Positions 28,193-37,846 of a DNA stretch of 64,000 nucleotides are shown piece after piece. The stretch is from contig JACAAY010000004.1 of assembly GCA_013377095.1 (NCBI GenBank), positions 34,073-98,072 on the forward strand, given 5' to 3'. The notes under the pieces were generated by a model. That model was given only the letters and a program-made list of their open reading frames with translations. It had not been told where the DNA came from and did not search any database. The position numbers and the translations under genes are program-made. The DNA is from Desulfuromonadales bacterium. Its GTDB lineage: Bacteria > Desulfobacterota > Desulfuromonadia > Geobacterales > Pseudopelobacteraceae. Numbering within the stretch: the stretch's first letter is position 1; each line of letters opens with the position of its first letter.

Positions 28193-29233
28193 ATGCAAAA
28201 CTCAAAAACACTCAAGGAACTGGCTGAGCACCTTGGCGGCAAAGTGCGGGGCGACGAGACCTGCCGGATAAACGGCCTGGCCCCCCTTGAATCCGCCAGT
28301 TCAGATAAAATCACCTTTCTGGCAAACCCGAAGTACGCTGCAAAGGTTGCCGAAACAGGCGCCGGAGCCGTCCTGATGGCCCCCGGAGGGGAGTCCTACG
28401 GTCGTAATGTCATAGAGGTAACCAACCCCTATCTGGCATTTGCCAAACTGCTGACACTCTTCTATGTCCGCAAGCCTGCGCCACAAGGGGTCATGGATGG
28501 AGCCAGCCTGGGAAGCACTGTTACCCTGGGCAGTGACATCACCCTTCATCCCGGCGCAATTGTCGGAAATGGCGTCTCCATAGGAGACCGCACGGTTATC
28601 CATCCCGGCGCAGTCATCTATGATGGTGTCACCATCGGCAGCGACACGGTCATCCATGCCAACGCTGTGGTCAGGGAGCGCTGTCGCATCGGCAGTCGCT
28701 GTGTCATTCAACCCGGCGCGGTTATCGGCAGTGACGGTTTCGGGTATGCTCCCGATGGAGCAGGCTACTATGCCATACCTCAGATCGGTATTGTCGTGCT
28801 CGAAGATGATGTGGAGATCGGCGCAAACAGCTGTATCGACCGGGCCGCTCTGGAAGTAACCCTGATCAGGCGCGGCACAAAGCTGGACAACCTGGTTCAG
28901 ATAGCGCACAACTGCCAGATCGGAGAGAACTGCATGATCGTCTCCCAGGTCGGTATCTCGGGAAGCACCAAGGTTGGCAACCATGTCACCCTGGCCGGCC
29001 AGGTCGGCGTTGCGGGACATCTCACCATCGGTGATAACGTGATGATCGGAGCCCAGTCCGGTGTGCCCAACTCGGTACCCGCCAATGGGGGCTTCAGCGG
29101 TACACCGATCATGCCGCACAAGGATTGGCTCAAGGCCATGGCGATCGTGCCTCGCCTGCCTGAACTGCGCAAAACGATCAGTGCCCTTGAGAAGAGAATC
29201 GCTGAACTGGAAGTACAGCGCACAGAGGCATAG
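28193..29233 (+). CDS. lpxD: UDP-3-O-acylglucosamine N-acyltransferase LpxD
   Basis: This 346-residue enzyme adds the second acyl chain in lipid A synthesis. An N-terminal uridine-binding domain (about 1-100) precedes a left-handed beta helix of hexapeptide repeats (about 105-310). The catalytic His lies in [14 protein letters not shown], and a C-terminal helix closes the trimer. AGGACG precedes the ATG at 28,193. Given the GnnA/GnnB-like genes in the operon, its natural substrate may be a diamino-sugar nucleotide. Confidence 0.95.
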   Translation: MQNSKTLKELAEHLGGKVRGDETCRINGLAPLESASSDKITFLANPKYAAKVAETGAGAVLMAPGGESYGRNVIEVTNPYLAFAKLLTLFYVRKPAPQGVMDGASLGSTVTLGSDITLHPGAIVGNGVSIGDRTVIHPGAVIYDGVTIGSDTVIHANAVVRERCRIGSRCVIQPGAVIGSDGFGYAPDGAGYYAIPQIGIVVLEDDVEIGANSCIDRAALEVTLIRRGTKLDNLVQIAHNCQIGENCMIVSQVGISGSTKVGNHVTLAGQVGVAGHLTIGDNVMIGAQSGVPNSVPANGGFSGTPIMPHKDWLKAMAIVPRLPELRKTISALEKRIAELEVQRTEA

Positions 29234-29265
29234 CGTCGTACACTAACAACATAAAAGGGGGATCT

Positions 29266-29709
29266 ATGTTACTGGATGTCAACGAAATCATGAAAATACT
29301 GCCGCACCGCTTCCCGTTTTTGATGGTTGATCGCATTATAGAACTGGAGCATGGCAAACGCTGCGTGGGTATCAAAAACGTGAGTATCAACGAACCTTTT
29401 TTTCAGGGACACTTCCCCGGCCACCCGGTCATGCCGGGCGTGCTGATCGTTGAAGCCATGGCCCAGGTTGCCGGAATCATGGCTTACCTTGCTTCCGACG
29501 ACACAACCAAGAAAAAAGTCAGCTATTTCATGTCAATCGACAGCGCCAAGTTCCGCAAGCCGGTTTTCCCCGGGGACCAGCTGCGCATCGAGATTGAGAC
29601 CACCCTCAACCGGCGCGGCATATGGGGCGTCAATGGAAAAGCGTATGTGGCTGACACACTGGTTACCGAAGCAGCACTCAAGGCAACATTTGCGGATGCG
29701 GCAACCTGA
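29266..29709 (+). CDS. fabZ: 3-hydroxyacyl-ACP dehydratase FabZ
   Basis: This 147-residue hot-dog-fold dehydratase of fatty acid elongation has the active-site His in PHRFPFLMVDRI and the Glu in GHFPGHPVMPGVLIVEAMAQ. It draws on the same 3-hydroxyacyl-ACP pool as LpxA and LpxD, and its place between their genes is widely conserved. An AAGGGGG site stands 6 bases upstream of the ATG. Confidence 0.96.
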   Translation: MLLDVNEIMKILPHRFPFLMVDRIIELEHGKRCVGIKNVSINEPFFQGHFPGHPVMPGVLIVEAMAQVAGIMAYLASDDTTKKKVSYFMSIDSAKFRKPVFPGDQLRIEIETTLNRRGIWGVNGKAYVADTLVTEAALKATFADAAT

Positions 29710-29751
29710 GACATTCTCACAATCTTTTGATTTTAATTCGGGGAGAAACCC

Positions 29752-30531
29752 ATGATACATCCAAGCGCGGTCATTGACAGCAGCGCACAACTGGCAGCGG
29801 ACGTCGAGGTTGGCCCCTACGCCATCATTGGTAAACAGGTCACCATCGGCTCAGGGACAAAGGTCGGTCCACATGCCGTGATTGGTGACTGGACCACGAT
29901 TGGCGAACACAACCAGATTTTCCACCAAAGCTCCGTTGGAGCAGCGCCTCAAGATCTGAAATACCGAAATGAAGAGACCTGGACCCGCATTGGCGACAAA
30001 AACATTATCCGCGAATTCGCCACCATCCACCGCGGAACGGTCACCGGCCATGCCGAAACCGTGATCGGCAATGGCAACCTGTTCATGGCTTACTCCCATG
30101 TTGCCCACGACTGTCGCATCGGAAATGGTGTCGTCATGGCCAATGTGGCGACTCTGGCCGGTCATGTCACGGTTGAGGACAACGTCATCCTGGGCGGACT
30201 GGTTGCCGTACACCAGTTTTCCACCATTGGCGCCTATGCCATGATCGGTGGAGGTACCATGGTTGGTCTGGATATCATCCCCTACGCCATTGCCACCACC
30301 GGCAAACGGGATGCAAAACTGCGCGGCCTCAACCTGATCGGACTCAAACGGCGTGGATTTTCAGACGAAGCCATCAGCAACTTGAAAAAAGCCTATAAAA
30401 CCCTGTTCATGGCCAACCTGAAATTGCCCGATGCCATCGCACGCATAAAAAATGAGGTCAGCGCCTGCCCTGAAGTCGATTATCTGCTGGCATTCATAGA
30501 ACGCTCGGAACGGGGCATCTGCCGCGGATGA
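29752..30531 (+). CDS. lpxA: UDP-N-acetylglucosamine acyltransferase LpxA
   Basis: This 259-residue hexapeptide-repeat enzyme performs the first step of lipid A synthesis. The catalytic His is in SHVAHDCRIGNG, and a C-terminal helical domain begins near residue 190. It is followed, with a 4-base overlap, by a GnnA-like gene. In Acidithiobacillus ferrooxidans an LpxA in this setting prefers the 3-amino analogue UDP-GlcNAc3N, giving an amide rather than an ester link. Whether this one does so cannot be settled by reading alone. Confidence 0.95.
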   Translation: MIHPSAVIDSSAQLAADVEVGPYAIIGKQVTIGSGTKVGPHAVIGDWTTIGEHNQIFHQSSVGAAPQDLKYRNEETWTRIGDKNIIREFATIHRGTVTGHAETVIGNGNLFMAYSHVAHDCRIGNGVVMANVATLAGHVTVEDNVILGGLVAVHQFSTIGAYAMIGGGTMVGLDIIPYAIATTGKRDAKLRGLNLIGLKRRGFSDEAISNLKKAYKTLFMANLKLPDAIARIKNEVSACPEVDYLLAFIERSERGICRG

Positions 30532-31550
30532 GTGCGCAGTCTCCGACAAACGGGATGTCTGTGTCTACGAAGTCGTTTTCTGCACATGAGCAGCGGAAAA
30601 CGACTTCCGCTTTGTTACGGGTGGCTGTTATCGGTGTGGGCTATCTGGGCAATTTCCACGCCCAGAAATACTCGGCCATTGCCGATGTGGAACTGATCGG
30701 TGTAGTGGACAATAACCCGCAACGGGCCAGGGAGATTGCCAAAGAACGTGGCACCACCGCCTACTTCGACCACCGTGAACTGATCGGAAAAGTTGATGCG
30801 GTCAGTGTTGCCGTTCCCACCCAGTTCCATCACGCCGTTGCCAGGGATTTTCTGGCTGCTGGCGTACACGTGCTGATTGAAAAACCGATTACCGTAACCA
30901 TTGAAGAAGCAGACGAATTGATTGCCTTGGCGCACGCCCGGAACCTGGTGTTTCAGGTCGGCCATCTTGAGCGTTTCAACCCGGTGCTGATGGCTCTGGA
31001 CAATATTCTTCAGGAACCGCGTTTCATTGAATCGGTGCGCATCGCCCCGTTCAAGCCACGCGGTACCGACGTCAATGTGGTGCTCGACCTGATGATTCAC
31101 GACATAGAAATCATCCAGCACATTGTAAAATCTGCGGTGGAGCGAGTCGATGCCATCGGCGCACCGGTATTCACCGGTGAGGAAGACATCGCCAATGCCC
31201 GTATCCTCTTCGAGAACGGTTGCGTTGCCAACGTCACTGCCAGCCGCATCAGCCTGAAGAGTGAACGCAAGATGCGTATTTTCCAGCACAATGCCTACAT
31301 AACCCTCGATTTTCAAAACCGCAAACTGCTGGTAGCCCAAAAGGGGAATGGCGAGATTTTTCCCGGCATTCCCAACGTAAAGATCGAGGAGCGTGAACTT
31401 GGTGAGGCGGATGCATTGCGCAGTGAAATTGAATCGTTCATTTCAGCTATCCTCACTCACTCGCAGCCGCTGGTAAGTGGCCAGGACGGGCGAATGGCGC
31501 TGTCCACAGCCCTAACCATCAACACCAGCCTTGGCAGGAGATTTTCATGA
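30528..31550 (+). CDS. Gfo/Idh/MocA oxidoreductase, GnnA-like (UDP-GlcNAc 3-dehydrogenase)
   Basis: This 340-residue NAD-dependent dehydrogenase has the Rossmann motif GVGYLGNFH after a 30-residue extension, the EKPI catalytic-Lys motif and GHLERFNP. A second start lies 9 codons in, but the 4-base overlap with lpxA favours 30,528. GnnA oxidises the 3-hydroxyl of UDP-GlcNAc, and GnnB then aminates it. The next gene is a DegT aminotransferase overlapping by 4 bases, and the pair lies between lpxA and lpxB as gnnA and gnnB do in Acidithiobacillus. The specific function is inferred from this order; the family alone would allow other sugar substrates. Confidence 0.85.
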   Translation: MSAQSPTNGMSVSTKSFSAHEQRKTTSALLRVAVIGVGYLGNFHAQKYSAIADVELIGVVDNNPQRAREIAKERGTTAYFDHRELIGKVDAVSVAVPTQFHHAVARDFLAAGVHVLIEKPITVTIEEADELIALAHARNLVFQVGHLERFNPVLMALDNILQEPRFIESVRIAPFKPRGTDVNVVLDLMIHDIEIIQHIVKSAVERVDAIGAPVFTGEEDIANARILFENGCVANVTASRISLKSERKMRIFQHNAYITLDFQNRKLLVAQKGNGEIFPGIPNVKIEERELGEADALRSEIESFISAILTHSQPLVSGQDGRMALSTALTINTSLGRRFS

Positions 31551-32644
31551 TTCCGATGGTGGATTTAAAAACACAGTACCACAACCTGAAAGGCGACATC
31601 GACCGTGCTGTTCTGGATGCACTGGAAAGCACTCAGTTCATTCTCGGCCCCAACGTCAGCTCTTTTGAACAGGAAGCGGGCGATTACTTGGGAGCTAAAC
31701 ATGCCGTGGCCGTTGCGTCGGGCACCGATGCGCTGCATCTGGCGATCCTTGCGGCCGGTATCGGGCCGGGTGATGAGGTTATTACCTCAACCTTTACTTT
31801 TATCGCCACGGCCGAAGCGATCTGCTATGTCGGCGCAACACCGGTCTTCGTTGACATCGATTCCAAAACCTTCAACATCAATCCCCACCTGATTGAAGCA
31901 GCCATCACACCGCGAACCAAAGCGATCATTCCGGTGCACATCTTTGGGCAACCAGCTGACATGACCGCCATAATGGCGATATGCGACAGGCACAACCTGC
32001 TGCTGATCGAGGACTGCGCCCAATCCTTCGGCGCAACGGCAGGTGGCAGGAAAACCGGGACACTGGGTAGCGCCGGTTGCTACAGCTTTTTCCCCAGCAA
32101 GAATCTCGGCTGTTACGGTGATGGCGGTCTGATCACCTGCGAATCGGATGACATGGCTGACAGGATCAGGGTCCTGCGCAGCCACGGCAGCCGGGAACGC
32201 TATCATCACAGCGTTATCGGCTACAACAGCAGACTCGACGATATTCAAGCCGCCATACTGCGCGTCAAACTCAGGCACATCGATGAATTCAACCGTGGCC
32301 GCCGGAAAGTTGCCCAGCTCTACTCGGAGCTGCTCTGGGACCTGGTACAGGTGCCTATCGTTGATGGTAATGGGCTCCACATCTACCACCAATACACCGT
32401 TCTGACCAATCACCGGGAAGCTATCATGGCAAAACTGTCCCAAGCCGGCATCGCATCTGCGGTTTACTACCCGATCCCGCTCCACCAGCAGTCCGTTTTT
32501 GCCGACGCATACACTGAAACCATCCTGCCGGTGGCGGAACACACCGCCAAACGCTGTCTGTCACTGCCGATCTATCCAGAGATGCCGGAAGAATCCGTGC
32601 GGCTGGTCGCCGCAACCATCGCCGAGGCACTGGTTGAGCTCTGA
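31547..32644 (+). CDS. DegT/DnrJ/EryC1 aminotransferase, GnnB-like
   Basis: This 365-residue PLP enzyme of the sugar aminotransferase family has its Schiff-base Lys in FFPSKNLGCYGDGG. Other landmarks are ASGTDALHLA and the PLP-contacting EDCAQSFGA. It would convert the 3-keto sugar nucleotide from the preceding dehydrogenase to UDP-GlcNAc3N, the acceptor for an amide-forming LpxA. The ATGA overlap with the dehydrogenase and the tight join to lpxB show one transcript. It could alternatively serve an O-antigen amino sugar, but no other nucleotide-sugar genes lie in this operon. Confidence 0.87.
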   Translation: MIPMVDLKTQYHNLKGDIDRAVLDALESTQFILGPNVSSFEQEAGDYLGAKHAVAVASGTDALHLAILAAGIGPGDEVITSTFTFIATAEAICYVGATPVFVDIDSKTFNINPHLIEAAITPRTKAIIPVHIFGQPADMTAIMAICDRHNLLLIEDCAQSFGATAGGRKTGTLGSAGCYSFFPSKNLGCYGDGGLITCESDDMADRIRVLRSHGSRERYHHSVIGYNSRLDDIQAAILRVKLRHIDEFNRGRRKVAQLYSELLWDLVQVPIVDGNGLHIYHQYTVLTNHREAIMAKLSQAGIASAVYYPIPLHQQSVFADAYTETILPVAEHTAKRCLSLPIYPEMPEESVRLVAATIAEALVEL

Positions 32645-32648
32645 ACAT

Positions 32649-33791
32649 TTGTCCGAACGACGGGTCATGATTGTGGCGGGTGAGGCCTCCGGTGACATCT
32701 ATGGCGCTCACCTCGTAGCTGAAGCGCGCTCGCTTTCACCGGATCTCTGTTTTCTGGGCATTGGCGGTGATCGCATGCGCGAAGCCGGAGTCGAGACCCT
32801 GGTGGACTCGGCTGACATGGCCGTGGTTGGCCTGGTGGAGGTTCTCAAACATTCGGACGTTATCGCATCCGCCTTCCTTAAGCTTAAGAAGATACTGCTC
32901 CACTCACCTCCCGACCTTCTGGTCCTGATCGATTATCCCGGTTTCAATCTCCGTCTGGCCAAAGTTGCCCGCAGGGCAGGAGTCAGGGTACTTTACTACA
33001 TCAGTCCCCAAATCTGGGCCTGGCGGCAGGGACGTGTGCGTGAGATCGCGGGCTTGGTGGACCACATGGCGGTGATCTTCCCCTTTGAGGTTCCCTTTTA
33101 CCAGCGCGCCGGAGTACCGGTTTCCTTTGTTGGCCATCCACTGTTCGACCTGGTGGATGTCAGGCTAAACCACACTGATGCCGCAGCCAGTTTCGGTCTT
33201 GATCCATCCCGGAAGGTTGTCGGTCTTTTTCCCGGAAGCCGCCGTAGCGAAATCCAGCGACTGCTGCCGGTGATCACCGCTGCTGCAGGTCTGTTAAAAA
33301 AACAGTATCCCGAACTACAATTTGTTCTGCCGCTGGCTTCCACCTTGCGCGAGGAAGAAATAACAACCCATCTGAGGGGAGCAGGCCTTGACGTTATCGT
33401 CACCCGGGAACGCATCCACGATCTAATCCGCGCGTGCGATGCAATTATTTCCGTATCCGGTACCGTTACCCTGGAAATCGCCCTGGTTGGTACTCCCATG
33501 GTGGTTATGTACAAAGTCTCTCCCCTCACCTACCAGATGGCCAAACGACTGGTTAAGGTTGACAATATCGCGCTCTGCAACATTGTGGCAGGCAAGACCG
33601 TGGTGAAGGAACTGATTCAGGACCAGGCCAGTCCGCGGAACATCGCGGACGAAATTATTGCCCTACTCACTGATCTCGACTACGGGAACGCGATCAGGCT
33701 CCAGCTTGACACGGTACGCGCCAAGTTGGAATGTGGAGGGGCATCACGAAACGTGGCACAGCTGATTCTGTCACTGGTGGATAATCCATGA
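32649..33791 (+). CDS. lpxB: Lipid-A-disaccharide synthase LpxB
   Basis: This 380-residue GT19 glycosyltransferase joins UDP-diacyl-GlcN to lipid X. The N-terminal motif RRVMIVAGEASGDIYGAHL and the SPQIWAWRQGR, FVGHPLFD, FPGSRRSEI and SGTVTLEIALVGTPMVV segments are diagnostic. I take TTG at 32,649 as start because the ATG at 32,667 falls inside the first beta strand. The TTG lies 4 bases after the aminotransferase stop. It overlaps the next gene by ATGA. Confidence 0.94.
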   Translation: MSERRVMIVAGEASGDIYGAHLVAEARSLSPDLCFLGIGGDRMREAGVETLVDSADMAVVGLVEVLKHSDVIASAFLKLKKILLHSPPDLLVLIDYPGFNLRLAKVARRAGVRVLYYISPQIWAWRQGRVREIAGLVDHMAVIFPFEVPFYQRAGVPVSFVGHPLFDLVDVRLNHTDAAASFGLDPSRKVVGLFPGSRRSEIQRLLPVITAAAGLLKKQYPELQFVLPLASTLREEEITTHLRGAGLDVIVTRERIHDLIRACDAIISVSGTVTLEIALVGTPMVVMYKVSPLTYQMAKRLVKVDNIALCNIVAGKTVVKELIQDQASPRNIADEIIALLTDLDYGNAIRLQLDTVRAKLECGGASRNVAQLILSLVDNP

Positions 33792-34711
33792 AACCGGTCC
33801 TGTGGATATTACAAATAATTGCATTTTATTTCTTCACCCTGGCCATGGCAGCCATACCCGAGAAGCGTATCCGTTCAGTCGGCCGTCGTGTTGGCCTGAT
33901 CATGCAATGGCTGCTGGCCAAGCGGCGCAAGATCGCCATCGACAACATCCGTCAGGCCTTGCCCTATATGAAGCGTCATCCGGCATGGTCCCATCCATGG
34001 GAAACCCCCGAGGAGATCGCCCGAGAAACCTTCATCCACCTGGGCATGTCCCTGGTGGAAACCTGCCGTTTGTATCACGGAAAGGGGAACGGCATCATCG
34101 ACAACATTGAGGTTCGGGGACGTGAAAACTATGATCTGGCGCACGCAAAAAACAGGGGGCTCGTTTTTGTCACCGGCCACTGTGGGAATTGGGAACTGGT
34201 AGCGCTGGCCTTTAATCGTCTGTTTAACGACAGCATGTCAGTTCTGGCCCGTCGGCAGGATAACCCCTATCTCAATACCATGGTTGAAAAGATGCGCATG
34301 CATTACAAAAACAGCGTCATCTACAAGAAAGGCTCCCTGAAACAAATCATCGGCGTATTGAAGAAAAAGGGGGTCATCGGTATTCTTGCCGACCAGGCGG
34401 TGGTTGTGGACGAAGGCATCCTGATCGACGTACTGGGCAGGAGAGCCTGGGCCTCAAAGGCTCCGGTCGTTATTGCACAAAAAACCGGTGTACCTCTCAT
34501 TCCTGCCTTTATCCACCGCGAACAGGACCATCATGTGATCACCATTCTGCCGGAATTCGAACTGTCCGGCGACATGTCAAAAACCGGCATACAGCATGAT
34601 ATCCAGGCGTTATCCCGCCATCTGGAAGATTTTATCTGTGCCCACCCGCGAGATTGGTACTGGGTCCATCGTCGCTGGAAGAGGGCAGGGGAGCCTGCCG
34701 ATGCAGCGTAG
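33788..34711 (+). CDS. Lysophospholipid acyltransferase family protein, lipid A late acyltransferase (LpxL/HtrB-like)
   Basis: This 307-residue inner-membrane enzyme has an N-terminal anchor helix (about 4-23) and the catalytic H131-x4-E136 in GHCGNWEL. The second conserved block is ILADQAVV. It would add a secondary acyl chain to lipid A or its precursor. The 4-base overlap with lpxB and 11-base overlap with the PAP2 gene mark it as part of the lipid A operon. The chain length preference is not visible. Confidence 0.9.
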   Translation: MKPVLWILQIIAFYFFTLAMAAIPEKRIRSVGRRVGLIMQWLLAKRRKIAIDNIRQALPYMKRHPAWSHPWETPEEIARETFIHLGMSLVETCRLYHGKGNGIIDNIEVRGRENYDLAHAKNRGLVFVTGHCGNWELVALAFNRLFNDSMSVLARRQDNPYLNTMVEKMRMHYKNSVIYKKGSLKQIIGVLKKKGVIGILADQAVVVDEGILIDVLGRRAWASKAPVVIAQKTGVPLIPAFIHREQDHHVITILPEFELSGDMSKTGIQHDIQALSRHLEDFICAHPRDWYWVHRRWKRAGEPADAA

Positions 34712-35408
34712 TTTCTGGCGCGAGCTGATTCTTGTCTGCGGGCCACTCCTGGTGGCAACCGCCTTGATTGCAGTAAGCGGGGCTGATCTGGCTGTTTCGT
34801 CACTTTTTTATTTAAAAGGAACCTGGCCGCTTGGCAGCCGCTTTCCTTGGAACTGCCTCTATCTGATTGACAGATTCCCGGCAATACTTTTGGCATCTGC
34901 CGGCTTGATGGCAGCGGTAGCCTCCCTGAGATGGCCAACCTGGCGCCACTGGGCTCGAGGCGGCATCTTCTTGGCCCTGCTGTTGGCCCTGGGCCCCGGC
35001 CTGCTGGTCAATATTGTCTTCAAAGATGGCTGGGGTCGTCCACGACCGCGCGAGATAATTCAGTTCGAGGGCAAAAAGACGTTTCTGCAACCATGGCAAA
35101 AGGGGATCAGCGGCCAGGGGCGCTCCTTCCCTTCCGGTCATGCGGCAGCAGCCTTTTACATGATTGCCCCCTATTTCATCTATCGCCACAGGAACAAACG
35201 TCGCGCCCGCGCCTGGTTGACGGGTGGGGTCATATTTGGAATTTTTATGAGTATTGCCCGCATTAGCCAGGGGGGGCACTTCCTGAGTGACACCCTCTGG
35301 GCATTCGGTATGGTGTATATGACAGCCCTGATCCTGGCAACCCTGCTGAGGCTCGACCAGGTATCCGCCGAACCATCCTCCCCCTCGCCGAAGCAATGTT
35401 CTACCTGA
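34701..35408 (+). CDS. PAP2-family phosphatase, candidate lipid A or undecaprenyl pyrophosphate phosphatase
   Basis: This 235-residue membrane phosphatase has all three motifs: K108 through RPRPR (108-117), PSGH (144-147), and SIAR through H193 and D197. The active residues face the periplasm, and about five membrane helices are seen. Position between the late acyltransferase and waaA, with coding overlaps on both sides, suggests that it acts on lipid A, as LpxE does on the 1-phosphate. A role on undecaprenyl pyrophosphate is the main alternative. The start at 34,701 gives a normal N-terminal helix; longer versions would overlap deeper into the acyltransferase. Confidence 0.87.
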   Translation: MQRSFWRELILVCGPLLVATALIAVSGADLAVSSLFYLKGTWPLGSRFPWNCLYLIDRFPAILLASAGLMAAVASLRWPTWRHWARGGIFLALLLALGPGLLVNIVFKDGWGRPRPREIIQFEGKKTFLQPWQKGISGQGRSFPSGHAAAAFYMIAPYFIYRHRNKRRARAWLTGGVIFGIFMSIARISQGGHFLSDTLWAFGMVYMTALILATLLRLDQVSAEPSSPSPKQCST

Positions 35409-36685
35409 TCTACAACATACTCTGGCTTGTTCTTTTTGTTCCGGTCCTGCTCTTCAATCTCTACCGTTCCATCAAGCTTGGTTGGCCGCTGGCATTGGCC
35501 GAGCGCTTTGGCCGGATACCACGCCCGGATCTGGCCAAACTCGGCAAACGCCCCGTCATCTGGCTGCACGCCGTCTCCGTAGGGGAAGCCATTGCCGCCC
35601 GACCGCTGCTCAGAGCGCTCCGTTCCCGCTACCCGGATCATGCCTTTGTCGTATCCTCCACCACCGAAACCGGCAAAACTATGGCTGCGGGGTTTTCGGA
35701 ACCAGACCTCTGCATTTACTTTCCCTTTGACTTCCTGCCGGCAGTGCGTCGGGTGCTGGCTGACGTAAGACCACGGCTGATCATCATCATGGAAACCGAG
35801 ATCTGGCCCAACTTTACCCGTGAGGCGGCACGGCGCTCTATCCCGCTGCTTCTGGCAAATGGCAGGATTTCGGATCGATCCTTCAAACGGTATCTCAGAT
35901 TCCGCTGGTTTTTTAGCCATGCGCTGCAACTCTTTTCAACCCTGTGCATGCAGTCAGAGACGGTCCGTGGGCGGATCATAGCCATCGGAGCACATCCTGA
36001 AAGGGTGGTGGTGGCCGGCAACCTCAAATATGACATTCCCTTTCATCGGATCAGTGAAGCTGAGAAAGCAGCTCTCAGAAGGCGTTTCAACATCCCCGAC
36101 GAATTGATTGTCATTACCGCAGGCAGTACCCATCCCGGCGAGGAGGAGTTGATTCTTTACGCCTATCGGGACTTGCTCGTGCAATATGACCACCTGCTGC
36201 TGATTCTTGCCCCACGCCACCCCCAACGAAAACCCGAGATCACCGCGCTTCTGGAGCGGACCGGTATGAGGTTCCGCTGCCGCACGGAGTTGGAAACACC
36301 CGGAGCCGGACCATTTCGTTCGGGAGAGGTTTTGTTGCTGGACACCGTTGGCGAGCTTATGACGCAGTATGCCCTGGCGGACCTGGCCCTGGTCGGCGGC
36401 AGCCTGATGCCCATCGGAGGACACAACCTGCTGGAACCGGCTTCGGTGGGTGTCCCCAGCATTTTCGGACCGCACATGTCGAACTTCCGCGAGATCGCCG
36501 CACTCGTGCTGACCTATGATGCCGGTCTCCAGTTCGCTACAACGCAACATCTGGCCGGGACATTACAGAGCCTGATTGACGACCCCGACCAACGACGCAG
36601 ACTGGGGCAAAATGGCCTACGGATGATGCGGGAAAATGGCGGCGCAACCGAGCGCCACCTGGAATTCATCGCACGCTATCTATGA
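35396..36685 (+). CDS. waaA: 3-deoxy-D-manno-octulosonic acid transferase WaaA (KdtA)
   Basis: This 429-residue GT30 enzyme adds Kdo to lipid A precursor. An N-terminal membrane anchor (about 3-22) precedes WLHAVSVGE with catalytic E64. The C-terminal half includes GSTHPGEE, LILAPRHPQR and the GGSLMPIGGHNLLEPA donor-site block. It overlaps both neighbours (13 bases upstream, 4 downstream). How many Kdo units are added cannot be inferred. A Kdo-kinase-like gene at 38,928 suggests that a phosphorylated mono-Kdo core is possible. Confidence 0.95.
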   Translation: MFYLIYNILWLVLFVPVLLFNLYRSIKLGWPLALAERFGRIPRPDLAKLGKRPVIWLHAVSVGEAIAARPLLRALRSRYPDHAFVVSSTTETGKTMAAGFSEPDLCIYFPFDFLPAVRRVLADVRPRLIIIMETEIWPNFTREAARRSIPLLLANGRISDRSFKRYLRFRWFFSHALQLFSTLCMQSETVRGRIIAIGAHPERVVVAGNLKYDIPFHRISEAEKAALRRRFNIPDELIVITAGSTHPGEEELILYAYRDLLVQYDHLLLILAPRHPQRKPEITALLERTGMRFRCRTELETPGAGPFRSGEVLLLDTVGELMTQYALADLALVGGSLMPIGGHNLLEPASVGVPSIFGPHMSNFREIAALVLTYDAGLQFATTQHLAGTLQSLIDDPDQRRRLGQNGLRMMRENGGATERHLEFIARYL

Positions 36686-37824
36686 ACAGCACACTTCACA
36701 CATACTGGCGCAAACTGGCAAGGGGCTCCAGAAACGGCCTCCCGGATCAATTGCTGCTGGCGATTCTGACCCCCTTTGCAGCGATGTACTCCCTGGCACA
36801 AGCCCTGCGGAGCCAACTCTACCGGAGTGGGGCATTGCAAACCAGAAAACTGCCCCGTCCGGTCATATCAATCGGCAACATCACCGTCGGCGGAACCGGC
36901 AAGACGCCGGTCACAGCCTTCATCGCGCGGCGCTTGCTGTCGCAGGGGCTGAGAGTAGCTGTCCTTTCGCGAGGTTACGGTGGCACGCTGGAGGGACAGA
37001 GCGCCATTGTGTCCGATGGGCAGCAGACGTTGCTGGAGGCATGGCAGTGTGGCGATGAACCCTATCTCCTGGCCAGTACGGTTGCGGGGCTGATGGTGGT
37101 GATCGGCAGTGATCGCCATGCCGCCGGCATGCTGGCCCTGGAAAAGCTTTCCCCGGATGTGTTTCTGCTGGATGATGGTTTCCAGCATATTCGGCTCCAT
37201 CGCGATCTGGACATCCTGCTGCTGGACCACTCCCGCCCATTTGGCAACGGTCGGACCCTGCCGGCCGGTCTGCTGCGGGAGCCGCGACGAGCCGCGGAAC
37301 GGGCCGACATTCATATCCATACCCGCTGTCCCAAAGGAGCCCCCGCCGTTCCTGCCATCGGAGGCAAACCATCCTGCCGAGCACGTCACACCCTCCGTGA
37401 CGCCCTGCCCCTAAAAGGAGGCACCCCATTTCCCTTTGGGATCCTCAGGGATCGCAAGGCACTTGCCTTTGCCGGCATAGCCGAACCTCAAAACTTCTTT
37501 GAGGGTCTGCATTCACAGGGAGTGAATCTGGTGTCCACAGTCGCCTTTCCCGACCACGTTTCCTACGATGGTTCCCGAATTGCCGAGCTGGCCGGCGCAA
37601 TGGAAGCAAGCGGTGCGGATACACTTGTTACCACGGAGAAGGATGGGGTCAAGTTGAAGCAGATGCCGGAGAATCTGGCCGCAAGAACGCTTCTGGCCAG
37701 GCTTGATCTGGCCATCGACGACCCCGCCCCCTTGGAGACAATGCTGGCCAGGGTGCTTGGGGAACACCACTCGACAAGTTCAGATGGCAACGATAAAGAG
37801 TCATGCGGGACCGGTTTGAGGTGA
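36682..37824 (+). CDS. lpxK: Tetraacyldisaccharide 4'-kinase LpxK
   Basis: This 380-residue membrane-associated P-loop kinase phosphorylates the 4' position of the lipid A disaccharide. The P-loop is GGTGKT (70-75) within VISIGNITVGG. The VFLLDDGFQH block and the C-terminal TTEKDGVKL region are conserved in LpxK. It closes the lipid A operon; a bidirectional hairpin follows before the converging core genes. Confidence 0.95.
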   Translation: MNSTLHTYWRKLARGSRNGLPDQLLLAILTPFAAMYSLAQALRSQLYRSGALQTRKLPRPVISIGNITVGGTGKTPVTAFIARRLLSQGLRVAVLSRGYGGTLEGQSAIVSDGQQTLLEAWQCGDEPYLLASTVAGLMVVIGSDRHAAGMLALEKLSPDVFLLDDGFQHIRLHRDLDILLLDHSRPFGNGRTLPAGLLREPRRAAERADIHIHTRCPKGAPAVPAIGGKPSCRARHTLRDALPLKGGTPFPFGILRDRKALAFAGIAEPQNFFEGLHSQGVNLVSTVAFPDHVSYDGSRIAELAGAMEASGADTLVTTEKDGVKLKQMPENLAARTLLARLDLAIDDPAPLETMLARVLGEHHSTSSDGNDKESCGTGLR

Positions 37825-37846
37825 TTGACAACCGGCTGGGGAACTG

